Of a stretch of DNA of 64,000 bases, positions 37,592 to 51,500 are shown one piece after another. Where the stretch lies: assembly GCA_029964075.1 (NCBI GenBank), contig CM057147.1, positions 19,303,513-19,367,512 on the forward strand, given 5' to 3'. This stretch comes from Patiria pectinifera. Taxonomy: Eukaryota; Echinodermata; Asteroidea; Valvatida; Asterinidae. The translations under genes and the position numbers were made by a program. The notes beneath the pieces were generated by a model, which was not told the DNA's origin, did not search any database, and saw nothing but the letters and a program-made list of their open reading frames with translations. Positions within the stretch are counted from its first letter, which is position 1, and each line of letters starts with the position of its first letter.

Positions 37592-38698
37592 CTTCTTGAC
37601 TCGGTCAGAATTTTGATTGGAATTCAAACAATTTTAGAAGGATTTTTGCCCCAAATTTCTCCGCATTGCGTTTAAGTCTCTCATCACCGCCATATAAATC
37701 TTGTATAGTAACGCCAATTGAGGGCGCTGTTCCTGAAAAACAGCAGTTGTGAAATTGCACGTGGCCGTGGATTGACTGACTGGATGTTGTCAGTTGAAGG
37801 ACAAGGCCTGTTTTGATCATCGTAAAATATAACGGAAAAATCAATCACCGTATACATCATTACCAAATACAAATTGTTTTAATCAACAGTAAGTAAGGAA
37901 ATTAATGTAGTTAAAGTATCTAGACGCCACTTCTTTGGTTGTGACTTTGTGTACAAAGTCTATGGAGAGTTGCATGCATTTGTGGTCAAGCATGTCAAGT
38001 GTTTTCTAACAACATTGGAAATGTTTCTCACTCTCAGTCCTAGATTTTTATTTCTTTTCCACATTTTTGTGATGACTCACCTTCATTGAGAAAATATATG
38101 GTGAAAAAAAAGTGGCGTCAGGATGCAACATTCCTTCCATAAGGGATAAGACTATGTATATGTATACTTTTTGTTTCCTGTTTACGCATTCAAACATCAA
38201 ATTCTGAAGAAGACAATATGGCACTTACTCTTACTCCTAGACAGTGTTAGACGGAGTTGTTGGGCTGCAATTAAACAGAATCGGTGGATCAGTTTGCCCC
38301 AAATACAAAAGCAGTGCCCGTCTATATTCTTGTATTGCATGTTTTCAATACCTTACTTAGGTTTTTGGACTCTCATACACAGTATTGGGAGTCCCAAATG
38401 TTTGGACTTCAGTTGCACTATCATTGTTTCTGATGTTGGCTGATCAAGTGCCGCTTGATCTCGCGAACGTCAGTCATTCGGGTTTAGAATACTGTTAGTT
38501 AGGTCCGAATTTAAGAAAAATACGGTGTCAGGAAATTTGGTGGTGAAAGTTTTTGTTTTTCGTTTCAAATTGTTTTGCGTGGATGGGATGTCAAATTTGC
38601 ATCACATTGGAATCCATTTGAAGTAAGAATTACTGATACATTATAAAATTTGCCCCAGTGTAATCAATTTATTAATTTCTCCCCCTTCCTTTTCTTAG
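37592..38698. promoter_or_regulatory. Divergent MRPL18 / NLE1 intergenic region
   Basis: The two start codons face away from each other across 1.1 kb. An acceptor (TTTTCTTAG, ending 38698) shows that NLE1 has an upstream non-coding exon here, so the true promoter gap is shorter. A CTCF-like core, TTGAGGGCGCTG, is at about 37718-37729. No TATA box can be assigned with confidence. Confidence 0.45.
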
Positions 38699-38710
38699 CC
38701 ATATCTGAGG

Positions 38711-41700
38711 ATGGAGGAAGAAGGCGAACGCATCTTGACACAGTTTGTCTCGGAGACCGGGGAAACGACAGGTGACCCATTTGATCTGCCAGTCAATGTC
38801 ACCACAGAGAAGCTGCAGCTGATATGTAACGCCATACTGCAGAAGGTGAGAAAGTTAAACCCTAACTATAGCAATGGCCCCAACTATCCTGGGCTGAATA
38901 TCCACCAGATGGAGTAAGTTTTTACAGTAGCTAACAGATGCAGATTTTTCAGCTCCTATCCGTTCGCCTTCCCCAAACTGGAGAGCAAAACAAGGGCCCG
39001 GTGCCCCCGTGCCATCGAGCCAGTGAGTAAGCTACTAACTGCCAAATCACTCCCAAACATTTCATTTTATACCACGCCAAACATATTTGTTGGGATTAAC
39101 CACACCCAGACTCTAACAGACCAATAGCATTGAAGCTCTTCAATTCTTAAACCATTCTTCACATGACATTCTTCAAATGTGGGGTTCACGTGAGCTATTT
39201 GCATGTTTAAACCAAGTAAGGAACAGAGTTCTTTGTATTACTCCCAAGCATACAAATCTTTCCCTTGTGTGGTGGTTACAAAAGACATTTCAACACCCGA
39301 ATGCACATTGCTTAAAGTGGCAACTAGCGTCAACTCCGCAATTGAATTCGTTGCTTAAAGTGAGTTTCAATTATAACAACCATATCTTATCCAATTATAA
39401 CAACTAAACTTTTGAGGTCATAATCAAATAGATCCTGTGGTAATCTCAAAGTGCATTTTATTGAAAATACATCTCATCATGCTGTTGCATTCTGAAACGG
39501 TCTATGGTTAAACTATCTCTTTCATTTAATATCCAATTTGTCTTAAAGGAGGAGGCAGTACCGTTCTCTTTCTTTGTGAACGACGCCGAGGTCACCACCA
39601 GTCTCGAGGAGACGTTGAAGACACAGAAACAAGAGACAGAGAAGGTGTTGAACATCATCTACCAGCCCCAGGCTGTCTTTAGAGTCCGGGCCGTGACCAG
39701 GTGCACCAGTTCCATCGAGGGGCACGCAGAGGCCGTCATCTCGGTTGCGTTTAGTCCCGATGGCAGGTGAGTGCAATGGACAGAAAATTTGGGAAGTTCA
39801 AAACTTTGTGTTGAGAGTCTCTGACCTATATGATCCTTCCACAAGTCACGTCATTGACAACTGAATTGACTCCCAGGAGTTTTGGATAATGTATGTGGTT
39901 TGCCATCAGCTTGAATCCTAGACACAGAAGCTTATGGTCCACTTCCCTCCTTCAGCATGTCACACATCACAGCATGGTGCAGCCTACCTCTGTCCAGGCA
40001 TTACACTTGAACATGCATAATGGACCGATCCAGTAAGCTCCGGCCAGTGCGCATGTGGGCAAATTAACATGTGCTCCTCTCCAATGCCACGCTGCATTTT
40101 CCTTCCGCGCGCATCATACGCGTGTGCACGCATGTCGGACTTTAGAGCACGCGTGTTGGACATAAATCACGGCTGTAATTGGTCAGAACACCATGGGGCG
40201 GTGCTTACTGGATCGGTCCATTAGTTTCCTTCAATCTTCCTCAATCTCTTAAAAACACTATTTCAGGTACCTGGCCAGCGGATCAGGGGACACCACGGTG
40301 AGGTTTTGGGACGTCAACACAGAGACGCCGCATTTCACCTGTAAAGGTAAGACTGGTAAATTGTGGAAGACTGCCATAACCACTCTCTGATGAGCCTAAG
40401 CCACTTGTGTCTGAGTTTTATGGCTACGGCTAGCAGTAACGCACATGTCTATGTTCAGCGGCTTCCCATAGACATGTGTGTAATTACAAGCCAGAGCCAA
40501 GCAATTCGAACGTGGCCTAATCTTGAACTGCTAGCTAACTCATTTCAGCTTTCTGTTCTGTCTTTTAGGACACAAACACTGGGTTCTGTGCATAGCCTGG
40601 TCACCGGATGGGCGGGTGCTAGCCTCAGGTTGCAAAAATAGTCAGGTATGTTAAAGATCGGTCTTAAGGAAGCCCCTTCACCAGAGAAAAAATAACAGTC
40701 ATTGTTATCGTAATTACCATCTCATTTTTGAGATTTTTTTGCGGCTAAATTAAACTCGTGTCATTGTTCTTTCAACCATATGAGTTCAAACTGTTAGTTG
40801 ACTTTTTTACAAGTTTCAAATTTTTTTGGGAAGTTGAATTAACTTTCTCCCTCCTAACTTTTTAAAAGTACATATTTAAGTTGCATCATTTATGTTACTT
40901 TTCCTTTATTTATTTTTGACTTAAGAAATCAGTGAATGAATTATCATAACTTATTCTATCAAGTTTCTGGTACATTTTCTTCTGGCAATTTTTTTGTAGC
41001 TTTGGATTTAAGAAATCAGTGACTGAATTTCCGTATGAACTTATTCTATTAAGTTTCTGGTACATTTTTTCTGGCATTTTTCTGGTAATTTTTTATTCAA
41101 ATAAGTGAATGAAACACTATAATAAGTTATTCCTAAAAGTTCTGGTTCATTTTTGGAAGTAATGTTTATGTCAGTTTGAACTTGAGAAGTAAGTGAATGG
41201 ATTACTATAATAACTTATTCTGTACCGTTTTTGGATATGGTACAGATTCTTTTGTGGAATCCAGACACCGGCAAGCAGGTCGGCCGGCCACTGACCGGCC
41301 ACAGACAGTGGATCACAGCACTGGCCTGGGAACCGCTACACAGTAATGCCAACTGCAGACACCTAGCTAGCTCATCAAAGGTAGAAACACCAAGGCCAAA
41401 ATGACACGTAGCTTCTAAGCATGATAATTTGTTAAGCACTGCCCAGGGCATAAGTTGCTGCTTACTGGGCCTCAGTCTATTCACTGAGATCACAATTATA
41501 AGCAGTAAGCACATTTAAAGGCACGCTTACCTCAGAAGAAAGGTTGTTTAAATTCATGTCATAACAGACATCACCATGTGCATGCAAGTGTTATCATGTC
41601 TACACCAACGAAATATGATTACAGTTAGGGGTGTGCCTTTCTGAGTTGTACGGGAACCGGGTACCCGGTTGAAAAAAAACCACGGATACCCGGGTACCCG

Positions 41701-44700
41701 CTAAAGAAACCCAACCCCAAAATTCAAATCTGATTTGGACAATTTTTTTTCTTACTGTTTTGTTTTTCAAACATCGTATATTGTGGCCTTCATATCTTAG
41801 CTCATTGTGCAATGGGAAATATTTAGTAGAAAGCAGCAAGACATAAATCTCCAACTTTTAAAAAATACTGCAAAGGCAAATTTGACGGACTTCATCCCTT
41901 TATGGCCGTGTTGCACTAAATAAAATCCTTTTGGCGTGAAAATAATTTAAATTTAAACCTTCGTTTCGTTTGCCCAGGATGCAACAATACGTATCTGGGA
42001 CGTCGTGTTAGGAACGTGTCTTCGGTCTCTATCGAGCCATCTACAGTCGGTCACGTGCGTCAAGTGGGGCGGAGACGGGTTACTGTACACGTCGTCTCAG
42101 GACAGAACAATAAAAGTATGGAGGGCAGAAGATGTAAGTATAGATACATCAAAAAAATAAATTGTGGTCATATCACCTTGTCTTAATCTAGAGAATTGTT
42201 ACAAGGCATGATGTCATTTTTAATGTGTTAAATATTCTGTTGTTCCTTTTTTTGCTGAATGTCCTATTTTTTTTTAAATGTCCTATTTTTTTTATTTCAT
42301 TTCTATTTTTTATTTTTTATTTTTTTACATTCTTCTCATTTCCATAATTTGCAAGAATTGAAGTAAATGTGGTGTTGAAACAAATCGTGAATTTGTCATT
42401 CTTGCTGCCAAATCTTCAACCTCTGCCAGTTTAATAACGTGCTCTGAAAGAGCAATTATGGCAAGTTAGAACTGGCTCTTTAAGTATCTTCAAGACATGA
42501 AATCTTGTGCATTATGGCATTGATGTCCAACAAGCAAGATAATTTACTGTACTTTCTTGCCACCAACCAGGAGTAAATGGTCATGCATAAGTGCCGATAC
42601 GGTGGGTGTATGGCAGGTCTAGGTTTGAAGAAAATGAGGTACATGTAGTGTTTTTATGATTGTTTTTATGATTGCTTTGTTCTAGGGTGTACTGTGCAGG
42701 ACATTACAGGGACACGGCCATTGGGTGAACACCATGGCTCTAAGCACAGACTACGTCATGAGGACAGGAGCATTCGATCCCACTAAGGCCTCGCATGTTT
42801 ACAGGAAAGTCACAGAGACAGGTGCGCAAGTTTAATGACTATGTGATCAGAAAAAAAGGGGTTTTCTACAAGGTGCCTGAGCCCTATACATACACATGCA
42901 TCCTAGCACGTTTGTTTATGGGGTAAATCAAGGATTTTCTGTTGTTCCTCTTCCCTTTTCCTTTGTTTATACTCTAACTTTTTCGCAACAGCTCTCATTG
43001 GTTTTGTTCACGTTTTCTAATCGAGGTCGTCCTCGATTTGGTTCCTGCCCTCGATTCACCGATGATGTTGCATGTGTGTGTCCTCGATTTACACTGATAT
43101 GCAACGCGGTGTTATATGAGGTGATTATATGCAACATAGTGTACATGAAGTAAACAGTCATGTTTATAGACTAGACACATGGCCGTTCTAGACCAACGAA
43201 AGTACTGCATCCATGACATGATATAACAAAACCAGTTTAAGTCCAAACCATAAATGACTTTTCTCCGTACATTCCACAGCTGAGGAGTTGTCCAAATTGG
43301 CACTGGAGAGATACAACAGTGTCAAGGTGAGTGATTAAAGGTCACGGAACTTTAGAGGAATGCCTTAAAAATAGTGCAAATTGTTTCTGTTTAAAAGTGT
43401 GTACAATTTCAGAAATCAGTATTGACATTCTGCACATGAAGGAAATTGTCTTTCAAAAAAGTTGAAATGATTAGAAATTGTTTTAAGTTTCAAGAAATGG
43501 TTGTTCACCATACACATTGACAACATATGATACATAACAAGAACAGTTTGATATGAAAAATGTATTTTGGTCACCCATTCGCACTTGTATTACATTGATT
43601 TATTCTCTTACGTGTCTTATGATTCTTAAAACCATACAGTTCTAGGGCCATTTGGGGTGGTATAGCCTGTAACGGGCAGGGCAGTTTTGGGCAGTACAGA
43701 GACTTACAGGTGTAATAGCTGAATGACAATGGTCTGTCATTGTGATATTTGAAACTTGTTCACCTTCAACAGGGTACAGAGCCTGAGAGGCTTGTTTCTG
43801 GGTCTGACGACTTCACCCTGTTCCTCTGGCATCCGGCGGAAGACAAGAAGCCCGTGGCGCGGATGACTGGGCACCAGCAACTGATCAACGAAGTGGCCTT
43901 CTCGCCGGACACCAGACTAATAGCCAGCGCATCGTTTGACAAGTCTGTCAAGCTGTGGGACGGGAGATCGGGAAAGTGAGTCCGGAATCAGACATCCATT
44001 GCCACTGACATTCATTTTAAAATCGCCTGTCCTTTAGCCCAACAGTTCCAAAGGGAAATTAGAGTATTATTCATTTAAAGCTTTTGAAAAAATGAGATTT
44101 TTTTTTTATTTGTGCAGGTTCATAACAACACTTAGAGGTCATGTCAGCAAAGTCTATCAGGTAAATATTAGTTTAATTTAAATTGTTGAACTAAGAAATT
44201 GACTGGAGCAGGGTTTGAACCTGCAACCTACGGATTGCCGTTTGGTGCTCTACTAACTTAGCTATCCAGCCCAATTTTAGCGGTTCCCCATTTTGTCAAT
44301 GTCTTTGTTCAAGGGGCGCTAGTCAGAAGTCATTAACTCATAAATGCCATGTAGCCAGGGATCACACGCAAAGTCCGATGCTAGCAACATTAGCAATGCT
44401 GCAAACCTGGGAAATAGCAAACAGGGATCACTCATGATCCAGCTATTTATTACAAAATAATCAAATTAACCATAAAAGGTTGATGATATATTGATGAAGG
44501 AACTCTGTTTTTTTAATGAGGTTTCTCCTACTTGGTGCCAGTACATGTGTATACACTGTGTGTGCACGTATTCCACTTGAACTTGACTGTCTTACATGTG
44601 AAATCCCTCTTTTATTTCAGGAAAATGATTTCCATGCAATCCTGTTTTTGACTCCAATTCTGTGGCAAGTTTAAGCTTATCTTTGTTGTACTGTCTTGCA

Positions 44701-45405
44701 GGTATCATGGTCTGCGGACAGCCGTCTCATTTGCAGTGGAAGCTCAGACAGTACCCTCAAAGTCTGGAACGTCAAAGCTGGGAAGATCTCAGTGGACCTG
44801 CCAGGGCACGCGGACGAGGTGTACGCTGTCGATTGGAGTCCCGACGGTCAGAGGGTGGCCAGCGGCGGGAAGGATAAAATTCTGAAAATGTAAGAAGTAG
44901 GACCTTTTGGCATTACATTTTTTATATTCCTGCTGCTTTTCGGCTGCAAATGGTTTGAAGCAAATAGCTTTCTACAGTAGGCCATCTGTACTTTTCATAT
45001 TAAAGGTGGGTTCATACACAAAAGATTATTCGTGACATAAGGCTATGACCTGAAGTTGAACACGTTTCAACTCGGGAACATTTTGCAGTGAATCTTTTGT
45101 CTTTCGCTTGAAGTTTACTTCAAGTATAACTCCCGAAGAATTATTTTGTAACAAAGCTACCTGAAGCTGTCATAATCCAACACTGTACAGATGGGATTGG
45201 CAAATTTTGTGCTTGCAAAAATTGTGACATAAAACCCCATACAGATATTAAGTGGGCTGTTAGATCCTTGAAGGAATTTAAGTATTGCAAAAACCCGAGT
45301 CTGGATTTTGATGGCATCAAAGTAGTTGGAGTATTGGAATACAAAATCAATTGCTAATAAGTACTGTGCTTATATTTTGTTTTGACTTTCAGATGGCGTA
45401 GATGA
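38711..45405 (+). CDS. NLE1: Notchless homolog, WD40 ribosome-biogenesis factor
   Basis: Nucleolar WD40 protein that binds pre-60S ribosomes and recruits the AAA+ ATPase Midasin/Rea1 through its N-terminal NLE domain. Coding exons: 38711-38845, 39549-39766, 40267-40346, 40569-40645, 41246-41380, 41978-42133, 42686-42821, 43280-43326, 43773-43975, 44118-44160, 44702-44889, 45393-45405. All borders are AG/GT and phases agree, giving 476 residues (human 485). Seen: NLE domain at about 8-75 ([26 protein letters not shown]), then eight WD repeats (for example [36 protein letters not shown]). The last exon adds only IWRR before the stop, as in vertebrates. A polypyrimidine-AG acceptor at 38697-38698, just before the ATG, implies an upstream non-coding exon. 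Intron 5 holds an 87-bp tandem array and intron 10 a SINE. Confidence 0.95.
40921..41232 (+). repeat. 87-bp tandem repeat in NLE1 intron 5
   Basis: Units start near 40921, 41008, 41095 and 41181, each with AAGAAATCAGTGAATGAAT, AACTTATTCTATCAAG and TCTGGTACATTTT versions. About 3.6 copies, diverging in the later units. It ends 13 bases before the next NLE1 exon. Confidence 0.75.
44170..44275 (-). mobile_element. Short tRNA-derived SINE, copy 1
   Basis: On the minus strand: box A-like TAGCTAAGTTAGTAGAGCA, box B GGTTCAAACCC, then the tail CTCCAGTCAATTTCTTAGTT. The head is tRNA-like but continues into the tail shared with 50991-51085, so it is a SINE and not a tRNA gene. Immediately after an NLE1 donor. 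Confidence 0.65.
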
Positions 45406-46579
45406 ACTGATCCTAGACAAGTGAAATGAAACTCAACAGGCAACAGCATTCTGGCTTCTGAAAAGTCGGCTGCTAAATGCCACGCCGACTCATCATCCCC
45501 TGCTGTCTGATTGGCCAACTTCATTTACCAAGCTCCGTTGTTGAAGTTAAGTCCAAGTCAAAGACTGTCTCGAGTCATTCGATTCAAGTCTTTTGCGTGG
45601 ACATGGACACACATACATGTAACCCATATCAGGGGTGTGAGTGACCACTGATAAAAATAGCTGAAAACAGCTGGACAAAAATGTAAAAAAGCTGAACTTT
45701 GGAAATCTCCTATACTTTTGTACACAGCATGTGAGGAAAACAGTTGAAAAAAGGTGAAATCCAACACACAAAAAAGCTCAAATCAGCTTAAAAGCTGAGA
45801 TTTCACACCCCTGCCATATGCAAGTGATGTGCTGTCACGGGAAATATGGAAGGGCGCATTCAATAACACATTATTAATTGCAACACTATCGGGAGAGTTG
45901 TGCAGCACAGTTTGTATGCTCAACGTTCTTTTGTTTTGCTAACAAATGAATAATTCAGTTTTGAAAATTATTTTTAGGGTTGCCACACCCAAAGCATGGG
46001 GACCCTCCCTTTAACATGTTAGACAGAGTAGAATAGTTCAAATTGAAGAAATTTTTCAACTTCAATAACTGTCAACTTTTAAATTTGCTTGATTAAGTCG
46101 TTAAAGGGAATATACAACATTTGCTTTTACTGTAATTTTCTGAAATGGATGGATTTGAGGGTTAGTTTTTATAGCAAATATTGTTACACTGACATGTTTG
46201 AAGTTTTGTGTTCGTAGATGCTGGAAAAACCAAGAAACCAATCATGTTTTTGTAGTCTGGTTCCCTGACTCCACATAAGATGAAACGGAGCAATTATAGA
46301 TATATTTGAAACAGCCTGGGTTTTTTTTAACGCTGGTCAGCCAACCAGTGTCAGAAATTGATACAAAAATACCACTTTTCTTGAAAATGACAGCACACCA
46401 GAAGCCATGATTTTACAGGATGCTTTAGACAGTTATTCACTTGCAGTCAAGTAAGGCATTTCAAAACAATTTCGTAGTTTTGTTTTTCCATTTTTGCAAA
46501 TGTTGTATACATGTATTCCCTGTAATGTTTTTACTTTACCAATGAAAGACTGTTCAACTTTGGAATTGATATACTGAAC

Positions 46580-46585
46580 AATAAA
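46580..46585 (+). terminator. NLE1 polyadenylation signal candidate
   Basis: AATAAA 1.17 kb after the NLE1 stop, followed by T-rich sequence. It implies a 3' UTR of about 1.2 kb. Confidence 0.45.
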
Positions 46586-47300
46586 TTTTATTTCATAAAT
46601 TATTCACGATACATTTTACAAACCTGGATATAATGTTAAATGGCCTCTGCTGCATTTTGCATGTAAAATTATACAACTATCTTCACAATCATCAGTGCAG
46701 CACATAAGTACTGCAAAAGTAGCAAGCTTCTTTTCATTTCTTTTTTTATTACTTTGCAAGTTATTACCTCTTACAATAAATACTTGGTGCAAGTTTGGGC
46801 GAATTACGGCTTACAGTTTGAGTAATGTTTTTCTATATACAGATGCTTTGATATTAATAAGGAAGTTTTTAAAATTTCCGGGTTTTTTCCTAGCATTTAA
46901 AAAGACGACCAGACATACTTAAAAACGGGAAATACGCGGGAAATACGCTTACCGCAAGTACAGAATTTTCTGCTATAGTAAGCAGGGATTTCTTCCTAAC
47001 GGTAAGCAGAGCCAAGAAATTGGGCCCTGGTCATGAGAAAGAAACGATCATACAGCGCCTATTTGCCAAGTATAGATCAGCACAGACGAAGCCTTCTTCG
47101 TAGACAGCAAAATGCTGTGGTGGAACCGTTACAACGAGATACCGCCTGGAATGATTTCCACAGAAACAGACATTCTTGACAATCGCTAATGATAAACAAT
47201 CCTAACTGTAGTATGTCAATCTCAACACCGAATTCTGTTGAGCAAGTTTAGGCCAGAGCTATGGTTAGCCATAATTCCACTATCTTTGCTCTAATCCACA

Positions 47301-47855
47301 TTATAACACCTCACCCACAGATTCTGTGTCTTGATTGGCCGAGAGCGAGTCACATGTTACTTTCTAATTTTGCTATCTTTCTGTGCACGGCCAAAAGTAC
47401 TATGCGCATAGCAACCAAAGTACTATACCATTAGCAACCAAAGTACTATTTCCACGGCGCGGTATTTGTGTGCAAATGCATGCTGGTGTGCGCGTTGCGC
47501 GTTGTGCGTATTATTCCAAAGAGAGCGCGCCGCAGACTTGGGTTCAAACATTTCGTGAAGGGTTAGTTTTTAAGAGAGAAATACATTTTCCACCAATTTT
47601 GTATTGAAATTAAAGTTTATTTCAACTGTGTTCAGATTTAAATAATGTAAAATATTAAAATCAAGCAGAATCTGTGGGTGAAGTGTTATAACACAAATAT
47701 TGAATGCTTTATCTCGTGGTGAAGTAAAACTAGCTTCCCTCGGTGATCCATGGACCATTCTATTTTCCCTCGGCTTCGCCTTGGGAAAATAGAATGGTCC
47801 ATGGATCACCTCGGGAGGCTAGTTTTACTACACCACTCCAAGCATTCAATATTTG
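47301..47855 (-). mobile_element. Composite hairpin + TIR element, copy R2
   Basis: TIR part 47301-47691 (391 bp): ends match over 25 of 26 bases, beginning TTATAACACCTCACCCACAG. It is joined directly to a hairpin at 47694-47855 with 75-80 bp imperfect arms around TCGGCTTCGCC. Orientation is opposite to R3. It lies downstream of the PELO polyadenylation signal, in the NLE1-PELO intergenic region. No coding capacity. Confidence 0.72.
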
Positions 47856-47947
47856 TATACTAGTCGACCATAGTTGGACTAGTCTGGCTGACTATTCGGA
47901 ACTAGACTACAATGCCAGTCGCATCACTGGTTACAATAGTTGTGGGC

Positions 47948-48040
47948 GATGAAAACATCTATTCATTTGCACACCGGTTTTAACCAGTTGAGGTGAGTTA
48001 ACCATTCAGCACTCCAGACTCAAGAATCATTGAGTTTTTA
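47948..48040 (+). repeat. Dispersed repeat related to 2453-2545
   Basis: Second copy of the same repeat, between element R2 and the PELO polyadenylation signal. Confidence 0.55.
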
Positions 48041-48446
48041 AGCAAACAGGTCTGGGTACTAGACAGTCCATGCTCGCCTAAAGCCGCATGTGTCATAATG
48101 CACGATAGGGAGCCAAGACCAAAAAGTTTCATGATGACATTTTGACGGTCGCTTGACAAGGAGCATTTGCACATGGCTATTAATGTGCAGAAATAAGTTA
48201 CAGTTCTACTAGTCAGTGATCATCAATTAAAACTGTACTTGGACCAATTACAACTACATGGGTTCAAGCTGACTGCAGTCGAAGCCATAGCTCTGATTGC
48301 AGGTTTCGGACAGGGCTTGAGGCAAAAGCCTGACCAAAAGACTGGTACCTGCTACATCATGACACGCTTCACATTATCAGCTATACAGCGACTTCAGGGA
48401 ACAAGACAAATATGTCTGTCTCCTTGAAATCTCTAGCAGAACTCTT

Positions 48447-48452
48447 TTTATT
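48447..48452 (-). terminator. PELO polyadenylation signal
   Basis: AATAAA on the minus strand, 64 bp past the PELO stop codon. It implies a very short 3' UTR. Confidence 0.6.
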
Positions 48453-48515
48453 TTTTTACACAATTGGTTTCCGAAAATCCGGGATAAAATCTCTCTAATA
48501 GAACTTTAAATAGTT

Positions 48516-51500
48516 TCAGTCTTCGTCTGAGCTGGAGTCGTTGTCTATGTCTTCGATATCTGGCATGGGGAAGCGCAATATGGCCGCCACTCCGGTGAGC
48601 AAGGTGAGTTCTGTGGAGAGATAGAATGCATATTAAAATAAAATTAACCATCTATGTTTGCTTTCCAAATATGTCATCCAACCCTAAATGGCAGAAACAG
48701 AACTCTAGACGTCTTTCCTCTTGGAGTGCAAGAGAAATATTTCGTTAAAAAAATCTATATGATTCTACATTTCAAAATACACTGCATAAAGGGAAAACAG
48801 TCACCACATGATGCTAAACGGTATTCCTTTTGCACATAGACACAGCAGTGTTTTACCTTTTTTTTGGGGGGGGGGGGGTTGACATAAGATGGACTTTTTG
48901 TGTGAATAACAATAAATTTTTAGTAGGCTTCCAAATGCATTGTGTGGTATCGCACGCACACAATGAACAACGGAGTATTAACGACTTGATAGTATATGAA
49001 CAATGTCAGTTTCAGTTGCGTCTTTGAGGCAAATACTGTACGGTGAATTGTGTTGCAAATTACTCCTATTGGAAACTTAGTAGTTGCTCTTGAAACTTAC
49101 GTTCGCCTGACACATGGAGACTTGAGAATATCTTGACATCTCCCCCGTTCTCTCGTACACTCTCCACTAAGGCAACGTACCGCTGCCTCTCAGCAATCTT
49201 CTGTGATCTGACAAGCCAAAGATATGGATGACGTCATGGTGATGAATGACATTTTAACCACACTGGAAGTTGAAGTATTGGTGGTGGGGAGAGGAATAAC
49301 AAAAGGAATCAAGAACTCACAAAAGGAATCAAGACAAGTTCTTTTCAGAACTAATATCTTCTAAGCAGTAGTTATTACCACATGGTGTTACCGCAAACCG
49401 AAACGATACCGATACCCCACCATGCAAAGCCTCAAATCTTATATGAATCAAGAACTGTATACAAATGTTGACTGCTTCGAGTGGTGTAGTAAAACTAGCC
49501 TCCCGAGGTGATCCATGGAGCACTCTATTTTCCCGAGGCGAAGCCGAGGGCAAATAGAATGCTCCATGGATCACCGAGGGAGGCTAGTTTTACTATACCA
49601 CGAGATAAAGCAGTCAATATTCATTTCATAACACCTCTCCCACAGATTCTGCTTGATTTTAAGCGATAACTGATTAATTCAATCTAAATACAATTAAAAT
49701 GTACTTCTATTTGAACACGAACTTAGTTGAAAATTTACTAGCGCTTTTCTAAACTACCCCTGTATACAAAATGTTTGAACCCAGCTCAGTAGCCCTAGCA
49801 CTTGAGTACAATGTGCAAGCGCACATCAGTGTGCATTTGCATACAATACCATTTGCTATGCATATAGTACTTTAGTTGCTACAGGTTTAGTACCTTTATG
49901 GGAGTAGTACTTTTGGCTGTGCACAGCAAGATAGCAAAAATAGTGGATACCATGTGACTCGCTCTTGGCCAATCAAGATATAGAATTTGTGGGTGAGGTG
50001 TTATAACAGTGTCTTTAATTCCTGTTCTCTAATTTTTTCAAAGATATATATCAGTTATATATAAAGCCAAGGCTATTTTTACGAAAAATTAACCTTTTCC
50101 ATCAAACAAGATACCAATTGTAGTATTATCTGCTATACAGATTTGAACCAGCTAGCCTGCCCCCAGCAAGCTCAGCAGTCGAGGTGTTAAAGCTACAGTC
50201 CATCATTTGCAGCTACCCAAAAAGTAACTGACGTAATTATTGTTGAAAAAACATACGTGGTTGAAAGATGGCAAGAAGACTAAACTCTCTGTGAAATGAT
50301 TCTTTCTGGCAAGCTGTCACTTTGAAGAAATCAACAAAAGAAGGCCTTTCCAACGGTGCATTTAAAGGTTGGTTGTTCAGCACCCTTCTTTAGATTTTGA
50401 GCTTGTTTGTTGCTTCAAATGAACAAACGGCACAAATTACAACAGATGGACTGTACATTTAAGATGTCTTAATGAGTAAGCAGGAGGTCCCTGGCTCAAG
50501 CCCAACCCATTTCTTTCTTTCAGTAGTGAGTAAAAGTGCTTAAAAGATGCCTTCCACGATGGGAAAAAACAATATTAAGCACCCTTTCTTGTGGGATTGG
50601 AATCAAACAACCGAGTTTGTTTCCTTAAAAATGCCCCAATAATTTGAGCTAATATCCTCGAGTAAAAACCTACCTGAAGAGTTGATCGCTGATGAGTAAC
50701 GTCTCAACGGCCATGGCAGCATTCGCTGTCTCCACCTGGTTGATACTGTGTAGTCAAATGAGAAAATGAACCAGCATGAAAAATGAAAACAAGACAACAA
50801 CATGAATCAAGTAATTGCAAGAAGGATTAGTAATGTCTGGATATAAACAAAATTGGGCATATCTTGGATATTTGAAAAGAAAAACCGTCATACTCAATAG
50901 TAAAGTGTATTAAATTTATGGGAGATTGTACCTTTGATATACGATTTTAGAAAATTTTTAAATATACTTTTTTTTTCAAAACCGAACAAAAAATTTGACT
51001 GGTTGAGCACTAGAATGGCAGTCCGGAGGTCGCAGGTTCAAACCCAGCTCCAGTCAAATTCTTTGTTCAACTTTGAAAAAATTATTACAAAGCACCTAGT
51101 CCGTTTCCCTTTGTGATTTATTTGAAATATATTTCAAGTATGAAATTTTAGCGAGGCTCACAAAGATAACTTCAGGAAAACAGGACTACCTAATTCAGAC
51201 TTCTCCTCCTTTTATGAAATTGAAGCTGAAATAAACATACTTCATCCTGCATCTTTTAGTGAAAACAAAATAAGTACACAATTTTTAATAGATGACGCAC
51301 AGATTTTTTGAAGAGCTTACCCATAGAAAGCCCTATCTGGTTCATTCTGCAGCATGGTATAGAATGCGTCTAGGGCCTTCACTTCTCCTGCGGCCTTCGT
51401 GTCGGCCAGCCTCGCTGTAACCGCTGGGTTGGATAACACCTCTACGATGTGATGGAAAAACACAAATCGGATTATATTGAATGGCCCAATCAAATAGAAT

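Larger units (their letters stand above)
45406..48446. other. Convergent NLE1-PELO intergenic region
   Basis: Contains the NLE1 3' UTR, then element R2 (47301-47855) and a dispersed repeat (47948-48040). Open frames here are short and have no recognisable motif. Confidence 0.6.

Noticed and set aside
44204-44273. Possible tRNA gene with good box A and B
   Set aside because: The sequence continues into a tail shared with 50991-51085, so it is a SINE head.
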